Source of the DNA: Thysanoteuthis rhombus
Taxonomy: Eukaryota > Mollusca > Cephalopoda > Oegopsida > Thysanoteuthidae
Direction: 5' to 3'
Assembly: GCA_963457665.1 (NCBI GenBank)
Contig: OY735218.1
Location: forward strand, 44,082,135 to 44,146,134
Length of the DNA: 64,000 nt
The notes under the pieces were generated by a model, which saw nothing but the letters and a program-made list of their open reading frames with translations, was not told the DNA's origin and made no database searches. Below, piece by piece: positions 1 through 11,995 of the stretch (within the stretch, counting starts at the first letter, position 1; each line of letters opens with the position of its first letter). Both the position numbers and the translations under genes were made by a program.

Positions 1-380
1 TACGTGGAATACGTGGATAATACGTGGAAACCGGATTCAGTGTGCGAGCCTTACTACCAAAGTAAATGAGTTAACTTGGGGGCTATTCTCTGACGTTGAT
101 AGGCTCTCGACGAACAGACCATGAAAGACAGAGAACGTGGAGTTTTTATCCATGCATGTTTCCCGAAGTAAAGAAGTCTTGGAAAGTTTACCGTGGACTA
201 TTGGATAGTAAAAGGACTTTGCCAGAGGTGATACGCGTTTGTAAGCACGTGGTGAAGACACGGTTACGTAGTTGTATCGGTGAAGTGAAATGGGCAAAGT
301 TAGTACAGAGATATGTCACGGAGGAAGAATGACTAAGATCAGATCGGCCAGTGGGTCGGCGAAATGATAACGATCTTAGG
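1..380. other. Unassigned AT-rich DNA
   Basis: No protein family is recognisable. The first 30 bases hold three copies of a tacgtgga motif in tandem. Short overlapping open frames exist on both strands but have no recognisable composition or motif, so no gene is called. Confidence 0.5.
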
Positions 381-390
381 TAGAAGGAAA

Positions 391-600
391 GAGAGAAAAA
401 GAGAATGGCCAGGCGTAAAGGCCGGGGCTTGAAGGATAACCAGCTAGGGGTGCTGGAGCTTGTGAGCTTTGGACCAGGGAGAATGAAAGAGAGAGAATGG
501 CCAGCCACAAGAGCCGGGGCTAGAAGCGTACCAAGCTAGGAATACTGGCGCTAATGTGCATCCAGAGGTTTTATAGGGGTCGGAGGAGGAAGTGACGTTT
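391..600 (+). repeat. Dispersed repeat R1, copy 1 (internally duplicated)
   Basis: The stretch 484-600 closely matches 20992-21122 on the same strand. Shared elements include gagagaatggcc, ggggctagaagcgta, ccagctagg, and gttttataggggtcggagga or its one-base variant. Within this copy the first part is also duplicated locally: 391-475 repeats the agagaatggccagg...ggccggggctt...accagctaggggt module. A more diverged relative (tttttatagg...ggtggaggaagtgatg) lies at about 62600-62712, just upstream of RTE-like copy 4. No coding capacity is visible. It may be the untranslated end of a mobile element, but that is inference. Confidence 0.7.
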
Positions 601-737
601 TTAAGTCCTGACTAAAAGAATGGGGGTGCAACAATACAATAGATTTCAAGTAACATACGCCTCTGTACAAAGGAATTGCGTGTTTGTTTTTACCGCCAAA
701 TGCTGACATCACTATAAGTGCTGGTGAATTGCTGCAC

Positions 738-810
738 ATATTCCTCCTTCTGTTGTGGCGATTATCGACGTATGTTCAGTCGATAATCGCCACGACTAAA
801 GGAAGAATAT
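738..810. repeat. Foldback hairpin, 32-nt arms
   Basis: Positions 738-769 and 779-810 are inverted repeats around a 9-base loop. The inner 15 bases of each arm (gtggcgattatcgac and its complement) are perfectly paired, and 28 of 32 positions pair overall. It could be a remnant of a foldback or MITE-type transposon or a palindrome made by template switching. No flanking target duplication is obvious. Confidence 0.8.
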
Positions 811-915
811 TATTGATATGGGGATTAAACAGAGTTTGTAATCGTAAAGACACGTACGAATGATTAGACAAACAAATAGGACATATATTTAATGATGAGA
901 AATTTATTACAGTAC

Positions 916-2725
916 ATCATCATCATCATCATCAGTCTTTTAACGTCCGTCGTTGGAGATAAACCTTCCCCAAGATCCGCCACATTTCTCTGCCATGGTC
1001 GTCGCAGAGCCAGTATTTTCTGAATTCGTCTATTTTGTCGGCCTCGGTTTTGCACGTGGTTTCTGGGGATCCATGTTGTGAGTCGTGGTGTCCATCAGTT
1101 GTCTTCATTCTCGCAATATGACCAGCCCATTGCCATTTGAGTTTTTCTAATGGATTCTTTGACGTCTCTGACACACGTTTTCTTTCTGATATATCAGTCT
1201 TGTGATATTTCCATGTTTCTCCCATGTGCACGCTGCATGCTTCTCAGTTTGCAGGTTTGTCTCTTGGTTAGGTTCCATGTTTCAGCTCCATAAGTGACTA
1301 TCGGGAGGATGCATTGATTGTATATTCTTCTTTTTAGGGTTATTGGGATCGTCTTGTTTTTGAAAGTTGAGCTAGCTCTGCCGAAAGCTTGCCATCCTAG
1401 GGTGATTCTCCGCTTGATTTCTTCTACTTTTGCGGACTTCATAGAGATTTGTTGTCCTAAGTAGATGTAGTGGTCTACTTTCCCCAGTTCTGCATCGTCA
1501 GTTTTGACAGTTATGTCCTTATTCTCGATGTGATTGTTGCACATGACTTTTGTTTTACTGAAGTTGATGTGCAGGCCGACTCTTTTTCTTTCTTCGTTTA
1601 GTTCATCTAGCATTAGTTGGAGGTGGTATAGACAAAGTCGTCTGCAAATCAGATATATACCGTCTATTTTGATTCCTCTGTCCAGGTTACGGAAGATCAT
1701 CTCGAGGTACGTTTTGTGAAGAGTTTGGGTTTGGTATTACCTTGTCTTACTCCTTTTACGAGTTGGAAGGGTTCAGAGTCTTTATGTAGCCTGATAAAGG
1801 AGTTGCTGTGATTGTATATATGTTGCAGTAATCTGACGTATATAGGGTCTAAACCTTGTAGAGTGATAGCCTTCATGACGATGGGAATTTCTCTCGAGTT
1901 GAATGCCTTCTTGAAGTCTGTGAATAGTACGAGTGGCATTCTGTTGGTTTATTGAATGGAGATGGTCCATGATCGAGTAGCTTGATGTTGGTGTCGTTTT
2001 CATCGGTGAGGATTTTAAATGTTTTTCAATTCTAGCTTGAAGTGCTGGGTAATTCCATTTGGTGCGTTTAGTGGTTGCAGTTTGGTGTGGAACAATTTTA
2101 TGCGTTCTTTACTGGTGTTTACTTGCACCTTACACCTTACCATTCTATGCTCGCTTCCTATTTTCACTTGGTTTAGAATTTAAATATCTTTGAATGGTAG
2201 TCTATTTCGCTTTTGGTTTCTCTTCTAAGTCCATTTTCTATTGCGTTTCTTTTTGAAGAATATATTCATAATTTTCATGTCATTTGCAGTTGCAAAGTCC
2301 ACACCTCTCTCATACCGTCTTCTGTATACGAATTCTCCAACAGAGCGTTCGTTTCCTTGTCCTATTTGTGCATTGAAATCTCCATGATGTTGAAGTATTT
2401 TTTTTGGTATCTTGTCATTCAAGTCGTCATAGAAGTTGGTTGATTGCGAAGTGGGAGCGTAGACTTGGATGACATTTAACTTGTACCTCTTTGAGAGTTG
2501 TATGGTAACGCTGGCTATGCAGTCTGAAATAGCTTTGAAAGCTACCACGTTGTTTAACTTTCTCTCTTCCGTAGCTGCAGAGAAAAATGTTTGCTTTTCA
2601 ATTCTATTAGTTCTGGTCTTCTCATTTTACGAATACCGATGATGTCCCATTTGATGTTTTTGATTTCGTTCTCTAGATGGGTTAGGTGGGAGTCTGTTGA
2701 GAATCTTCTGACGTTTTAAGTGGTT
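916..2725 (-). mobile_element. RTE-like non-LTR retrotransposon, copy 1, decayed
   Basis: Read on the minus strand from 2725 to 916 this is a fossil of an APE-endonuclease non-LTR element. The N-terminal endonuclease appears at about 2715-2250, with NVRRFSTDSHL, KWDIIGI, VIQVYAPTS and DFNAQIG. The reverse transcriptase follows at about 2000-1190, with TDFKKAF, ITLQGLDPIYVRLLQ, FADD (in a shifted frame near 1655), GLHINFSKTKVM and YIYLGQQISM. The C-terminus (WAGHIARM...GKVYLQRR) lies at about 1130-940. The 3' end is a (CAT)n tract at 916-934 on the plus strand, the short microsatellite tail typical of RTE elements. The DIIG-x-x-E position, normally the catalytic Glu of the endonuclease, reads Lys here (DIIGIRKMRR). 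The RT finger region is missing, and frameshifts are numerous, so the copy is inactive. Confidence 0.88.
2225..2720 (-). pseudogene. Endonuclease domain of RTE-like copy 1
   Basis: This is the exonuclease-endonuclease-phosphatase fold that nicks target DNA for target-primed reverse transcription. Conserved landmarks are VYAPTS and DFNAQIG (around 2375-2465) and the upstream KWDIIGI motif (around 2635-2655). Frames change between about 2550 and 2600. The active-site Glu of the first motif is replaced. The domain ends near 2225 in a lysine-rich stretch, after which the expected RT N-terminus is absent. Confidence 0.75.
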
Positions 2726-3170
2726 TTTGAGGGTTTTGGGATTTGGGTTTCGTTTGGGTTTAGTTCGAAATAGTGCGAAAAAAAACTGACGCTAGAGAAA
2801 AGGAGAAGTAACTGAGTAAGTAAATTGGGGCTTCAAATGAACGGAGCTTTTATAGACAGTAAATGGAGGAATCTGCGTTTGCGTATCGGGCGAGATTCAA
2901 GGTTTATCATCTAAAGCTGATCCTTTTCCATTTTCGTATTTGATTTTAACTGAGAATAAAGGAGTCACTATAACTTTATTACTGTTTTTACGTGAACAAA
3001 CCAAGACAAGCATTTGGTTACTAACATTTCCCGAAGATTCATCATGCATGGAAAGGTATCATGGCGAGACTTTTCTCTTTTCTTTTTTCGTACTATTGCT
3101 CAAATCTAGGAATCATTGTACGCAACGGGTAAATAACTTTTTGACCCGTGCAGGCTAGAGTGTCGATCGG
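2726..3170. other. 5' flank of RTE-like copy 1, with a repeat shared with 63.7 kb
   Basis: At 2903-2968 the plus strand reads atctaaagct, then a T-rich stretch, then gattttaactgagaataaaggagtcac (interrupted here by description). The segment 63690-63752 has the same order: atctaaagct, T-rich, aattttaactaaaaataaagg and agccac. At 63.7 kb it lies directly against the (GAT)n tail of RTE-like copy 4. No gene is seen; 2940-3158 is open but has no family features. Confidence 0.5.
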
Positions 3171-3174
3171 GAAT

Positions 3175-3273
3175 TTCTCTCTTTCTCTCTCTCCCCCCCC
3201 TCTCTCTCCCCTTCTCTCTCTCTTCCTCTCTCTCTCTCTCTCTCTCTCGCTCTCTCTATCTATCTATCTCTAC

Positions 3274-3329
<56 letters not shown>

Positions 3330-3330
3330 G
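3175..3330. repeat. (CT)n followed by inverted (CTAT)n/(ATAG)n microsatellites
   Basis: A (CT)n-rich tract runs to about 3255, followed by ctatctatctatct, then tacatagatagatag and a run of gata repeats to 3328. The CTAT and ATAG runs are complementary, so this compound microsatellite can fold into a hairpin around 3270. Confidence 0.9.
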
Positions 3331-3660
3331 TTATTTAAAAGCTTCTATTGTGATTTGGTCTAGTGGTATGGTCAGTTGAAAAGGGTTAGATATATTGGAG
3401 GGTATATCCAAGAAGGTAAGGGTGGTTGGTGGTTGCCATCAAGCCAACGATTGGTGGAATCAAATTGTGTTGGGTCAAAATGACTGGAAACTTTGTAACA
3501 ATCCGAGTATTCAACACAATATGAAAATTGACATAAATGATTCCAGCTGAAGTTTCTGATGAGACCCAACCGATTGAAGTGACAAAAAAATTGAAAACAT
3601 CAGGGCTGGTACAGATACATATCCGGGAAGGCTTATTAAAAGACTTTTTTTTGTTTGCTT
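3331..3660. other. Unassigned DNA before the satellite array
   Basis: No coding features or repeat match were recognised. The minus-strand frames around 3372-3679 have no family signature. Confidence 0.4.
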
Positions 3661-6600
3661 TTTGAATCTGTACTTCCAAAACAATGAAAACCCTTCAAAA
3701 CTTACTGAAGCCCGTGAAAATTCCTCTTGATTTAGTGGTTCTCCTATTTGAGACTCAAGATTGATTTTGATTTAGGATTAGGCATTCTGAAAATTACTGG
3801 AATATTTCAAGCTGAAACCAATTTTCTTGGCATATCATAGAACTTTACCTATTTATTGAAAAATGAGGACTTCTATAATATTATATAATATAATACCCCC
3901 TGGTAATTCACTGAAACCACTTGAACACTCACTGAACTGCTTAGTAAATAGAGGTTTTCCAGTGTTTTTAACTGAATTTGCTGCAATCTTTCACACTGAA
4001 AGTTTACTTTGAGGCACGTTATTGTTTGTTTTGGAAAAGGTTCTGAAAAATCAAAATCAAAACAATCCCACACAAAATCAATTCTGCACAAGCTTCAAAC
4101 CAAATAAAAAAAAACACCATTTGTAAATGTGTTCAGTAAAAGGTTTTTGAACTGATTCAAAAGCCATAAAATAGCAGGCCATTTATAGCTTGAAATGTCC
4201 TAGTTATTTTCTGATTTCTAACCCTAACAACATTTGAATCAGAAGGTTAGAGAGTTCTATAACCCCTTGAAAAATCAAAAGCAGTTCGAAAACAGTAGTT
4301 GGCTATTTTGATGCTTGCCTGTTTTTTTTGTTTTTATTCCCTGCAACCCAATAGAACTACCAATCTGATAGTTATTGGAACCCATCAAAAAACTCAATTT
4401 TCGAATTGAAAATACTTGATTTAGACCTGTTTCAGAATATTGTTAAAACTTTGTATATTCCTAAGTATGATTAATACTATAATACTATAACTTACAAAGA
4501 CCCTTTGGAGAAGTTTTTTTAGATTGAAAATGTTTGACTTGCAAAATTTTATAAACAATTTAATTCATTCAGACCTATTTTAACGCTTTTGACACCTTAT
4601 TTTGGACCTTTTTCAGACTTGCTTTTGCTTGTTTTGATACTTTTATATTATATTTAGGAATGTATGTTTCTAAATATAATATTCTATTACTAAAAAAAGA
4701 ACCTTTGAAAAAGTTGATTGTCAGCATAAAACTGTTTAACTTAAGCAAAATTTGATTCATTGAACACCTTGCAAAGTACATTTAGAAAAAATCCAGACCT
4801 GTGTCAGACCACTTACAATAGTTGATTTTCAACATAAAAATGCATTTAGGCCAGTTTTGACTCTATTGGATATCTTGAGAGAATTCTAAAACCAAACGAT
4901 ATATATTAGTTTTAGCTTGTTTTTGACACTGTATATTCCAAAATATGATATTCAATATGTGCAACTTGCAAAGACCCTACAAAAAAGTAGATCTTTCAGA
5001 CACTTTATACACTATAATCAACAATTCAAATGATATTGAAACCTTTGAAAAAAAAGTCGATTTTCATATAGAAATTGTTTGATTTGCACCTGATCAGCTT
5101 GTTTTTGTCATCCTGTAAATTCTTACATATAATACATAAATAAAACTTACAGACCCTAGGAAAAATTGATTTTCAGCATAAAATGTTTGTTTTTTGACTC
5201 ATACTTCGCAGAATTCTATAATCGAGTATCCAACTGATCAAAAACATAGTGAACATAAATTGACTTTTGCATATATATTTTACCTTGTTTTTGATACCTT
5301 TATTCGAAAAAATCGATTTACAAAATTAAAATGCTTGATTCAGGCCTGATTTGATTCCTTTCAAGACCTGTAATATTTTAAAATTACAATTTAACTTATC
5401 TAAAACATATCAGACCCCCTTGAACTAAAATTGAATTTTTTAAAAAATACTCCATTTAGAGCTGTATATTCCTAAATATAATTAGGAACATAATCGAAAA
5501 TACTTCATTCACACCAATCAGCTTGTTTTTGGCTGTGTATTTCCACAAATATAATAATGATACAACTATAAGATCCATTGGAAAAGTTGATTTTCAACGG
5601 TAAAAATGCTTGATTTAAACCTGTTTCGTCTCTTTTAGAAATCTCCCATTATTCTACGATCAACACTTCAACTGATCTAAAACATATTGGAAGTTTCGAA
5701 GATTGATTCCCAGACTGGATATAAATTTGGGTTAACTTGTTTTTGACACACTGCATATTCCTGAATGCAGTATTGATGCATAACTATAATTTGTAAAGAC
5801 CTTTTGAAAACATTGATTTTCAACCTTGAAAATTTTAAACAGGACTACTATTATATTAGGTGTCAACAATTCAACTGATCTGGACTATATTGAAACACTT
5901 CGGAAGAAATTCATTACTAAATTAGAATTCTAATGGTTCTAACTTGTTTACCATATATTCTTGAATTATTGAATATACATTGAATAAGCTCATTTAGAAT
6001 ATAAAAAATGCTTGCAATTCAACATATACTGGAATTTTTAAACAAAAATTGGAAATGATTTAGACTCTTGTTTTTCACCCCTTATATTCCTATATATGAC
6101 TTTTTTTTTATGTATGACTGGAATGCTTTTTTTTTTTTTTAGATCTTTTAGTTTATTCGCTTCAATATAAAAGATACAAAACTAAAACACATGGACACCC
6201 TTTGGAAAAGTTGATTCCAACATAACGTTTTTTGTGCTATTGGAATTCTTCTTGAAATCATGTAGTATTTCATAATGGACAATTTAACTGATCCAAACTC
6301 TTAAAAAAGTTGATTTCTCAATCAAAAATGCTTGATTTCAACAAGTTAAAACTTGTTTTCAATGTACTGTATAATATTGATTCTACAGAATGCCTTGTAA
6401 CAACGATTGAAAAAACATTGATTTTCACCATTAAACTGCTTGATTTAGGCTTATCGTGATTCTCCTTGCAGATATCTAAACTGATTTTCAAATCAAAATT
6501 GCTCGATTTAGACCTTTAAAAGCTTGATGGGAATAGTAAAAATGATTGATTTGGGTCTGTTTCAGCTCTTTTAGACAGAAATTTAAAAAAATTCAACTGA

Positions 6601-7740
6601 TCTAAATCACATCGGAACCCTTGAAATAACTCGATTTTCAACTCAAAATTATGGAGCAATGCATTTTTCACACATTGCAGAATTTGATGATCAACAATGC
6701 AATTGAACATATATTGGAACATCTGGAAAAAAGTTAATTTCTAAATTAGAATTGCTTTCTACACACTATATATTCTTGAATACAGAAAATTTCATTGAAT
6801 AAAAAAAAAAATACTCTCAATTCGACATATACTGAGAAGAAGGAAATATCAAATTGGAAATGATTTAGTCTAACTAGAGCATTTCAACTTATTTTAGACT
6901 CCTTTTTTTTATTTGTTTTTTGTTGATTTCAAAATAAAAATGCTTTCAAATCAACATGTATGGGAATCTCTGAACAGAAATGCAATTTCAAATCCGAAAC
7001 GCTTTAGTCTTAATAAAACATTTCAGCTTGTTTTTATATTCCTATGACTAGCATCCATAATTTTTTTTTAGAGCTTTTAGTTTATTTTCATCAATAAATA
7101 AAAGTGATAGAGGAGTAAAACACACAGAGACAGTTGCTTCCACCGTAACATTGGAATTTTTATTGAAACCTTGCAATATTCTATAATAAACTGATGGACA
7201 CCCTGAAAAAGTTGATTTCCAGATCTAAATGCTTGATTTTGACAAAGCTTGTTTTCCGCACACTGTATATTGATACAATAGAAGATTTTCACCATAAAAC
7301 TGCTTTTTAGGCTTTCAGACTGATCTAACTTGTTTTCAACACACTATAATTCTTTAATATATGGTATATATTGGATTGATATATATTGGATAAGTTCATT
7401 TTCAATGAAGGAATGCTTACAAATCATGATGTCTTCAGACAAAAATTCAGTTTCAAACCTGAAATGCTTGTTTTTGACCATTTATATTTCAAAAAGAGAT
7501 TAGCATCTATGATTGATAATGTTTTTTCCTGAGAGTTCGTAGATTATTCTCTTCAATTTAGGAATGATACAGAAAAAAACACATATAGGTCCTTCAGTCA
7601 TAACATTGTGATTCTTATCGAAATCTTCTGATCAAAACGATCAAAAATATTGACTTCCAAATCAAAAATACTTGATTTTGACAAATTAAAGCTTCTGATT
7701 TCCAATTGAATACATATATATATTGAATATATATGCTTAC
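3661..7740 (+). repeat. Degenerate satellite family A, block 1
   Basis: About 4 kb of strongly diverged tandem-like units. Recurrent words in fixed order are: gcttgatttaggcctg; cttgtttttgacac; tatattcctaaatataat; acttacaaagacccttt; gaaaaagttgattttca; acataaaaatgcttga; tctataatcaac; and ttcaactgatctaaaac. Examples of the gttgattttca word occur near 4710, 4820, 5166, 5586 and 5811. Spacing is irregular, roughly 110-230 bp, because of indels. The first 700 bp are the least regular. There is no coding capacity. It continues after the family B block at 16455-20640 in the same orientation. Confidence 0.8.
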
Positions 7741-8454
7741 TGAAAAAAACTTAAAAACCAATGAAATATTACTTTCAATCAAATATATACTAAATTAACA
7801 CAACACTAAAAAATGAAAAAAAACATAAAACATCCATTTCAAAGCCTAAAATGCACTCATTTACTTACAGTACTCTATAATGCTTATTCTACTTGGTTTT
7901 CACTACCTTCCAATTTATATTACATTGTAATACTATCGCATCAAAAATTAAATACACATAAGAACATATATTCCAAAGCTTGAAATACACTGTTTGCAGC
8001 CTTTTACTTTCACTTTTGTCATTTTGATCAATCAAATATATATCATTGATGAATTCTAAAACCTTGTTGAACCCTATAATAAATTACTTTCAGTGCTGAA
8101 AATTTCTTCATTATGCGTATTCCACCTGTTTTTAACAGCCCTTCATGATCATGATGTAATAATATAGCATATAAAATTTGAAACTCCTCCTCACTTATAA
8201 TACTTTTAAAGGCTTAGAATGCACTGTTTATTTAGGTTTAATTTTCACATTTTGATTGATCAACTATACATTATCGATTTTAAAAACTTGTTAAAAAACT
8301 ATTGAAAATAAATTTCAGTGCTAAAAATGTCTTCATTATGCTTATTCCCTTTGTTTTTGACTATTTTTTTGATTATGTTATGTAGTAAAACGAAGGCATT
8401 AAAAAAGGAAAACAACACTGAAAACATACGCTTCAAAAATTGAAATACACTGAC

Positions 8455-8497
8455 AAAATGTCAAAAGTAAACCTTTTAGATTTACTTTTGACATTTT
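8455..8497. repeat. Perfect 17-bp palindrome inside satellite B
   Basis: Arms 8455-8471 and 8481-8497 are exact reverse complements around a 9-base spacer. The right arm is the normal family B word tttacttttgacatttt. The left arm is that word copied in the opposite direction, so a local inversion or template switch made it. Confidence 0.85.
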
Positions 8498-9394
8498 CAT
8501 TAATCAACTATATATTTTTAATCTATTCTGAGAATTTATGTAGTAATATAGAATCTTGGAAGTTAAAAACACCTTTAAAAATAAAGATACTTTAAAGATA
8601 CATTTCAAACAGTAAAACAAACATATTCAAAATGTATAAAACATTACTTTCAGTGCTGTATATTCTACTTGTTTTTAACAATCTTTTCAATTATGTTATG
8701 CTACATAATTATGTTATTACTACAGAAAACAAATTTAGGACATCTCTAAAAATGTACAATTTATAGATTGAAATTAGATTGTTAATGGATTTTTGGTTTG
8801 CATTATCAATGCATTCTACGAAATTATTCAAAAAAATTGTATAACATGTGCTGAAAATGTCTCCATTATGCTTAGTCCACTTGTTTTTAACTGCCCTTTA
8901 TGATCATGATGTAATAATATAGCATATAAAATTTGAAACTCCTGTATATTCTTTGAGGTTTACTTCACTATGCTTCTTTCACTTATTTTTAACTACTGTT
9001 TCAATTATATCGTACTAAAACTATAGCATTACAAATTTGAAGTTCCTCTTAAAACATACATTTCAAAGGTTTACAAAGGTTTACTTTGACATTTTCATTA
9101 AACATGCATTGTAAAACCTTGTTGAAAACATAGAACATTTTTTACAGTGCTGGAATATTTCCAGTTGTATCATATAGTAATAATATAGCATTACAAATTT
9201 TAAACTCCTCTTAAAAGATACATTTGAAGAGTTTAGAAGCACTGTTTATATTCTTTAAAGTTTACTTCCATTTTCATTCAACCACTATTGTTGATGCATT
9301 GTAAAATCTTGTTCAAAACAAATAAAACAAAACTTTCAGTGCTGAATATGCTTATTACACTTGTTTTTAAATACTGTTTCAATTATATATAGGA

Positions 9395-9444
9395 GTTTTA
9401 AATTTGTAATGCTATATTATTATATAGCATTACAAATTTAAAAC
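9395..9444. repeat. Perfect 23-bp palindrome inside satellite B
   Basis: Arms 9395-9417 and 9422-9444 are exact reverse complements with a 4-base spacer. The right arm is the usual family B word atagcattacaaattt; the left arm is its inverted copy. Perfect pairing within an otherwise very degenerate array implies the palindrome is younger than the array or is maintained by conversion. Confidence 0.9.
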
Positions 9445-10901
9445 AACATATTTTTCGGTGGTTTGAAAGCACTAAATATTCTTTAAGGTTTAATTTTGAT
9501 ATTTCTATGGAAGCAATATACATCGAAACCTTGTTCAAAACTGATTACACTCCACTTTCAGTGTTGATTATGTCTTCATTATGCATTCCATTTGTTTTTA
9601 ACTACTGTTTTAGATATATAACATTACAAATCTAAAACTTCTCTCGAAAGATACATTCGAAGAGTTTAAAAGCACTGTCTATATTCTTTAAAGTTTACTT
9701 TTGACATTTTCACTCAACTAATATATGTTTATGCTTTGTAAAACATTGTTCGAAACTAATGAAACATTATTTTCAGTGCTGGAATGTCTTCATTATGCTT
9801 GATACACTAGTGTTTAGCTACATTTCCAATCATATATTAATGAATATATAAAAATTTCTGAAAGCATACATTTCAAAGGTTCAAAAGCACAGCTTATAGC
9901 AACTAAAGTTTACTTTTGATATTTTCATTAAATCATCATATATTGATTATGCATTGTGAAATCTTTTTGATGCTGAATATGTTTTTCATTATATACTACT
10001 GTTTCAATTTTATCATGAACTGATAATATAGCATTACAAATTCAAAACCCCTCTTAAAACATACATTTCAAAGATTATATTTGACATTTTCAATAAACTA
10101 GTATATTATAGAACCTTGTTCAAAACTAATAAAACATTATTTTATTCCGATTGTTTTTTCATAGAGTATAATATTACATATTTGGAACCTCCTTCAATTT
10201 CGAAGGTTGAAAAGCACTGTTTGTATTTGTATATATATAATTGATGCAATGTAAAAACTAATAAAACTAATAAAACAACACTTCCAGAGCTGAGTATGTC
10301 TACATTATGCATATTGCACTTGTTTTTAACTACTGTTTCAGTTATATCATATGGTAATAATATAGTATTACAAATTCAATACCCTTCTTACATTTGAAAT
10401 GTATCTTTTAGTTTAAAAGCACTGTTTTCTGTTCTTTTAGTTCAAAACCAATAAAACTTCATTTTCAGTGCTGAATATATCTTCATGCTTATTCCGCTTA
10501 ATACATTTGAAAGGTTTAAAAGCACTGTTTTTCGCCATTAATGTTTACTTTTGATATATTTATTGATTTATTATATATATATCATTGATGCATTGTAGAA
10601 GCTTCTTGAAAATTACTAAAACATTATTTTCAGTCCTAGAATGTCTTCATTATACTTGGTTTTAACTAACTTTCCAATTATAACAGAGTAATACTATAGT
10701 GTTACAAAATTAAATCACTCAATAAAAACATTTCAAAAGTTTAAAAGCACTGTTTATATTCTTCGAGGTTTACTTTTGACATTTTCATCGAACTACTGTG
10801 TACATTGTAAAACCTTGTTGAAAACTAATAAAACCATTTTCAGTGATGAAAATGTCTTCATCATGCTTATTACGGCTCGTTTTCAACTACTGTTTCATAT
10901 A

Positions 10902-11995
10902 TCATCATCATCATCATCATCAGTCTCTTAGGGTTCGTCGTTGGACATAGACCTTCCCCAAGATTTGCCACACCTCTTTCATGGGCGTCACGGAACTTGT
11001 CTAGCTCGTCTCTCCATCTAACATTTTGCCAGCCTCGGTTGCGCATGTGGTCTCGGGGAATCCATGTTGTGAGTCGTGATGTCCATCGATTATCAGCCAG
11101 CCCACCGCTATTTGAGATTTTTTATGGATTCTATGATGTTTTTTTCCCGGATGTGATCTCCCCAGCATTATTCTTTCATGTGCACGTTGCATGGTTCTCA
11201 GCTTACGGGTCTGTAAGTTCCATGTTTCAGCTCCATGTGACTATTGGGAGGATGCATTGGTTATACACCCTTCTCTTTAGGATTAATGGGATCTTCTTAT
11301 TTTTGGATCTTGCCATCCTAGTGTGATTCTTCGCTTGATTTCTTCTTCTTTTGAGGGTCTCATGGAGATTCGTTGCCCTAGGTAGATGTATTGGTCTAAT
11401 TTCTCGAGTTCTGTGTCCTCGATTTCGATCTTAGTGTTTTTAGAAGATCATGTGTAGGCCGACTTTCTTGCTCTCTTCATTTTTAGCTTGTTCACGTAGC
11501 TGGTTTTCATCGAGTGTTTTTATGATTTATGATTTGGTTGGTGATGATCTTTGTGAAAAGTTTGTATACAGAAGGCTTATAGGCCTATAGTCGTTGGGGT
11601 CTTCTGGGTTTCCTTTTTTATATAAAAGCATTATGATAGCAGTGTTCCAATCTTTACTGTGTTTTAGACACAAGTTGAAGAGGACGGCCAGTTTCCTAGT
11701 GATGATTTTACCTGCTTTCCGGAGTAGGTCGATGGTGATGTTGTCTGGTCCAGGGGCAGTTCCTTTCTTCGTCTGTTTAATGGCTTCTTCCAACTCCCAC
11801 GGGGTTACTTTTGAGAAGTCCTCCAGTTGTTTGCCCGTGTCTTGCTCATTGTTTTGCCGTCCTTGTTTGGACGAATAAAGTTTTTAGTAGAATTCTTTGG
11901 CACGTTCGACAATCCCGTCTCTGTCTGTTGTTAGGTTTCCATTTTCCTCGAGTATGCTAGTTATGTGCCTTCGTCCCGAGTTGAGGAGTTTATTT
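10902..11995 (-). mobile_element. RTE-like non-LTR retrotransposon, copy 2, inside satellite B
   Basis: The minus strand carries the RT N-terminal region at 11990-11535 (KGTAPGPDNITIDLLRKAG, DWNTAIIMLLYKKGNP, DYRPISLLY), followed by LFTKIITN in another frame. After an internal deletion near 11485 it jumps to the region after the catalytic box (ESKKVGLHM, YIYLGQRISM). It ends in the C-terminus and a (CAT)n tract at 10902-10922. The endonuclease and the catalytic FADD region are missing. It interrupts a family B monomer at tgtttcatat, so it inserted after the satellite formed. Confidence 0.88.
11527..11880 (-). pseudogene. Reverse transcriptase N-terminal fragment of RTE-like copy 2
   Basis: The frame preserves RT finger motifs: APGPDNI, the LLYKKG motif (conserved Lys in strand 2 of the fingers) and NDYRPISLL. 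The frame breaks right after RPISLLY. The next residues of the family (LFTKIITNQII) are present in a neighbouring frame, so one indel separates them. Confidence 0.8.

Larger units (their letters stand above)
7741..10895 (+). repeat. Degenerate satellite family B, direct block 1
   Basis: Units carry, in order: cagtgctgaaaatgtcttca; ttatgcttattccac; ttgtttttaactact; aatatagcattacaaattt; acatacatttcaaagg; agcactgttta; gtttacttttgacattttca; and attgtaaaaccttgttcaaaac. The cagtgctg word recurs near 8091, 8316, 8651, 9145, 9337, 9559, 9774, 10466 and 10841. This gives a ground unit of roughly 190-225 bp with truncated and missing units. No open frame is meaningful. Confidence 0.85.
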
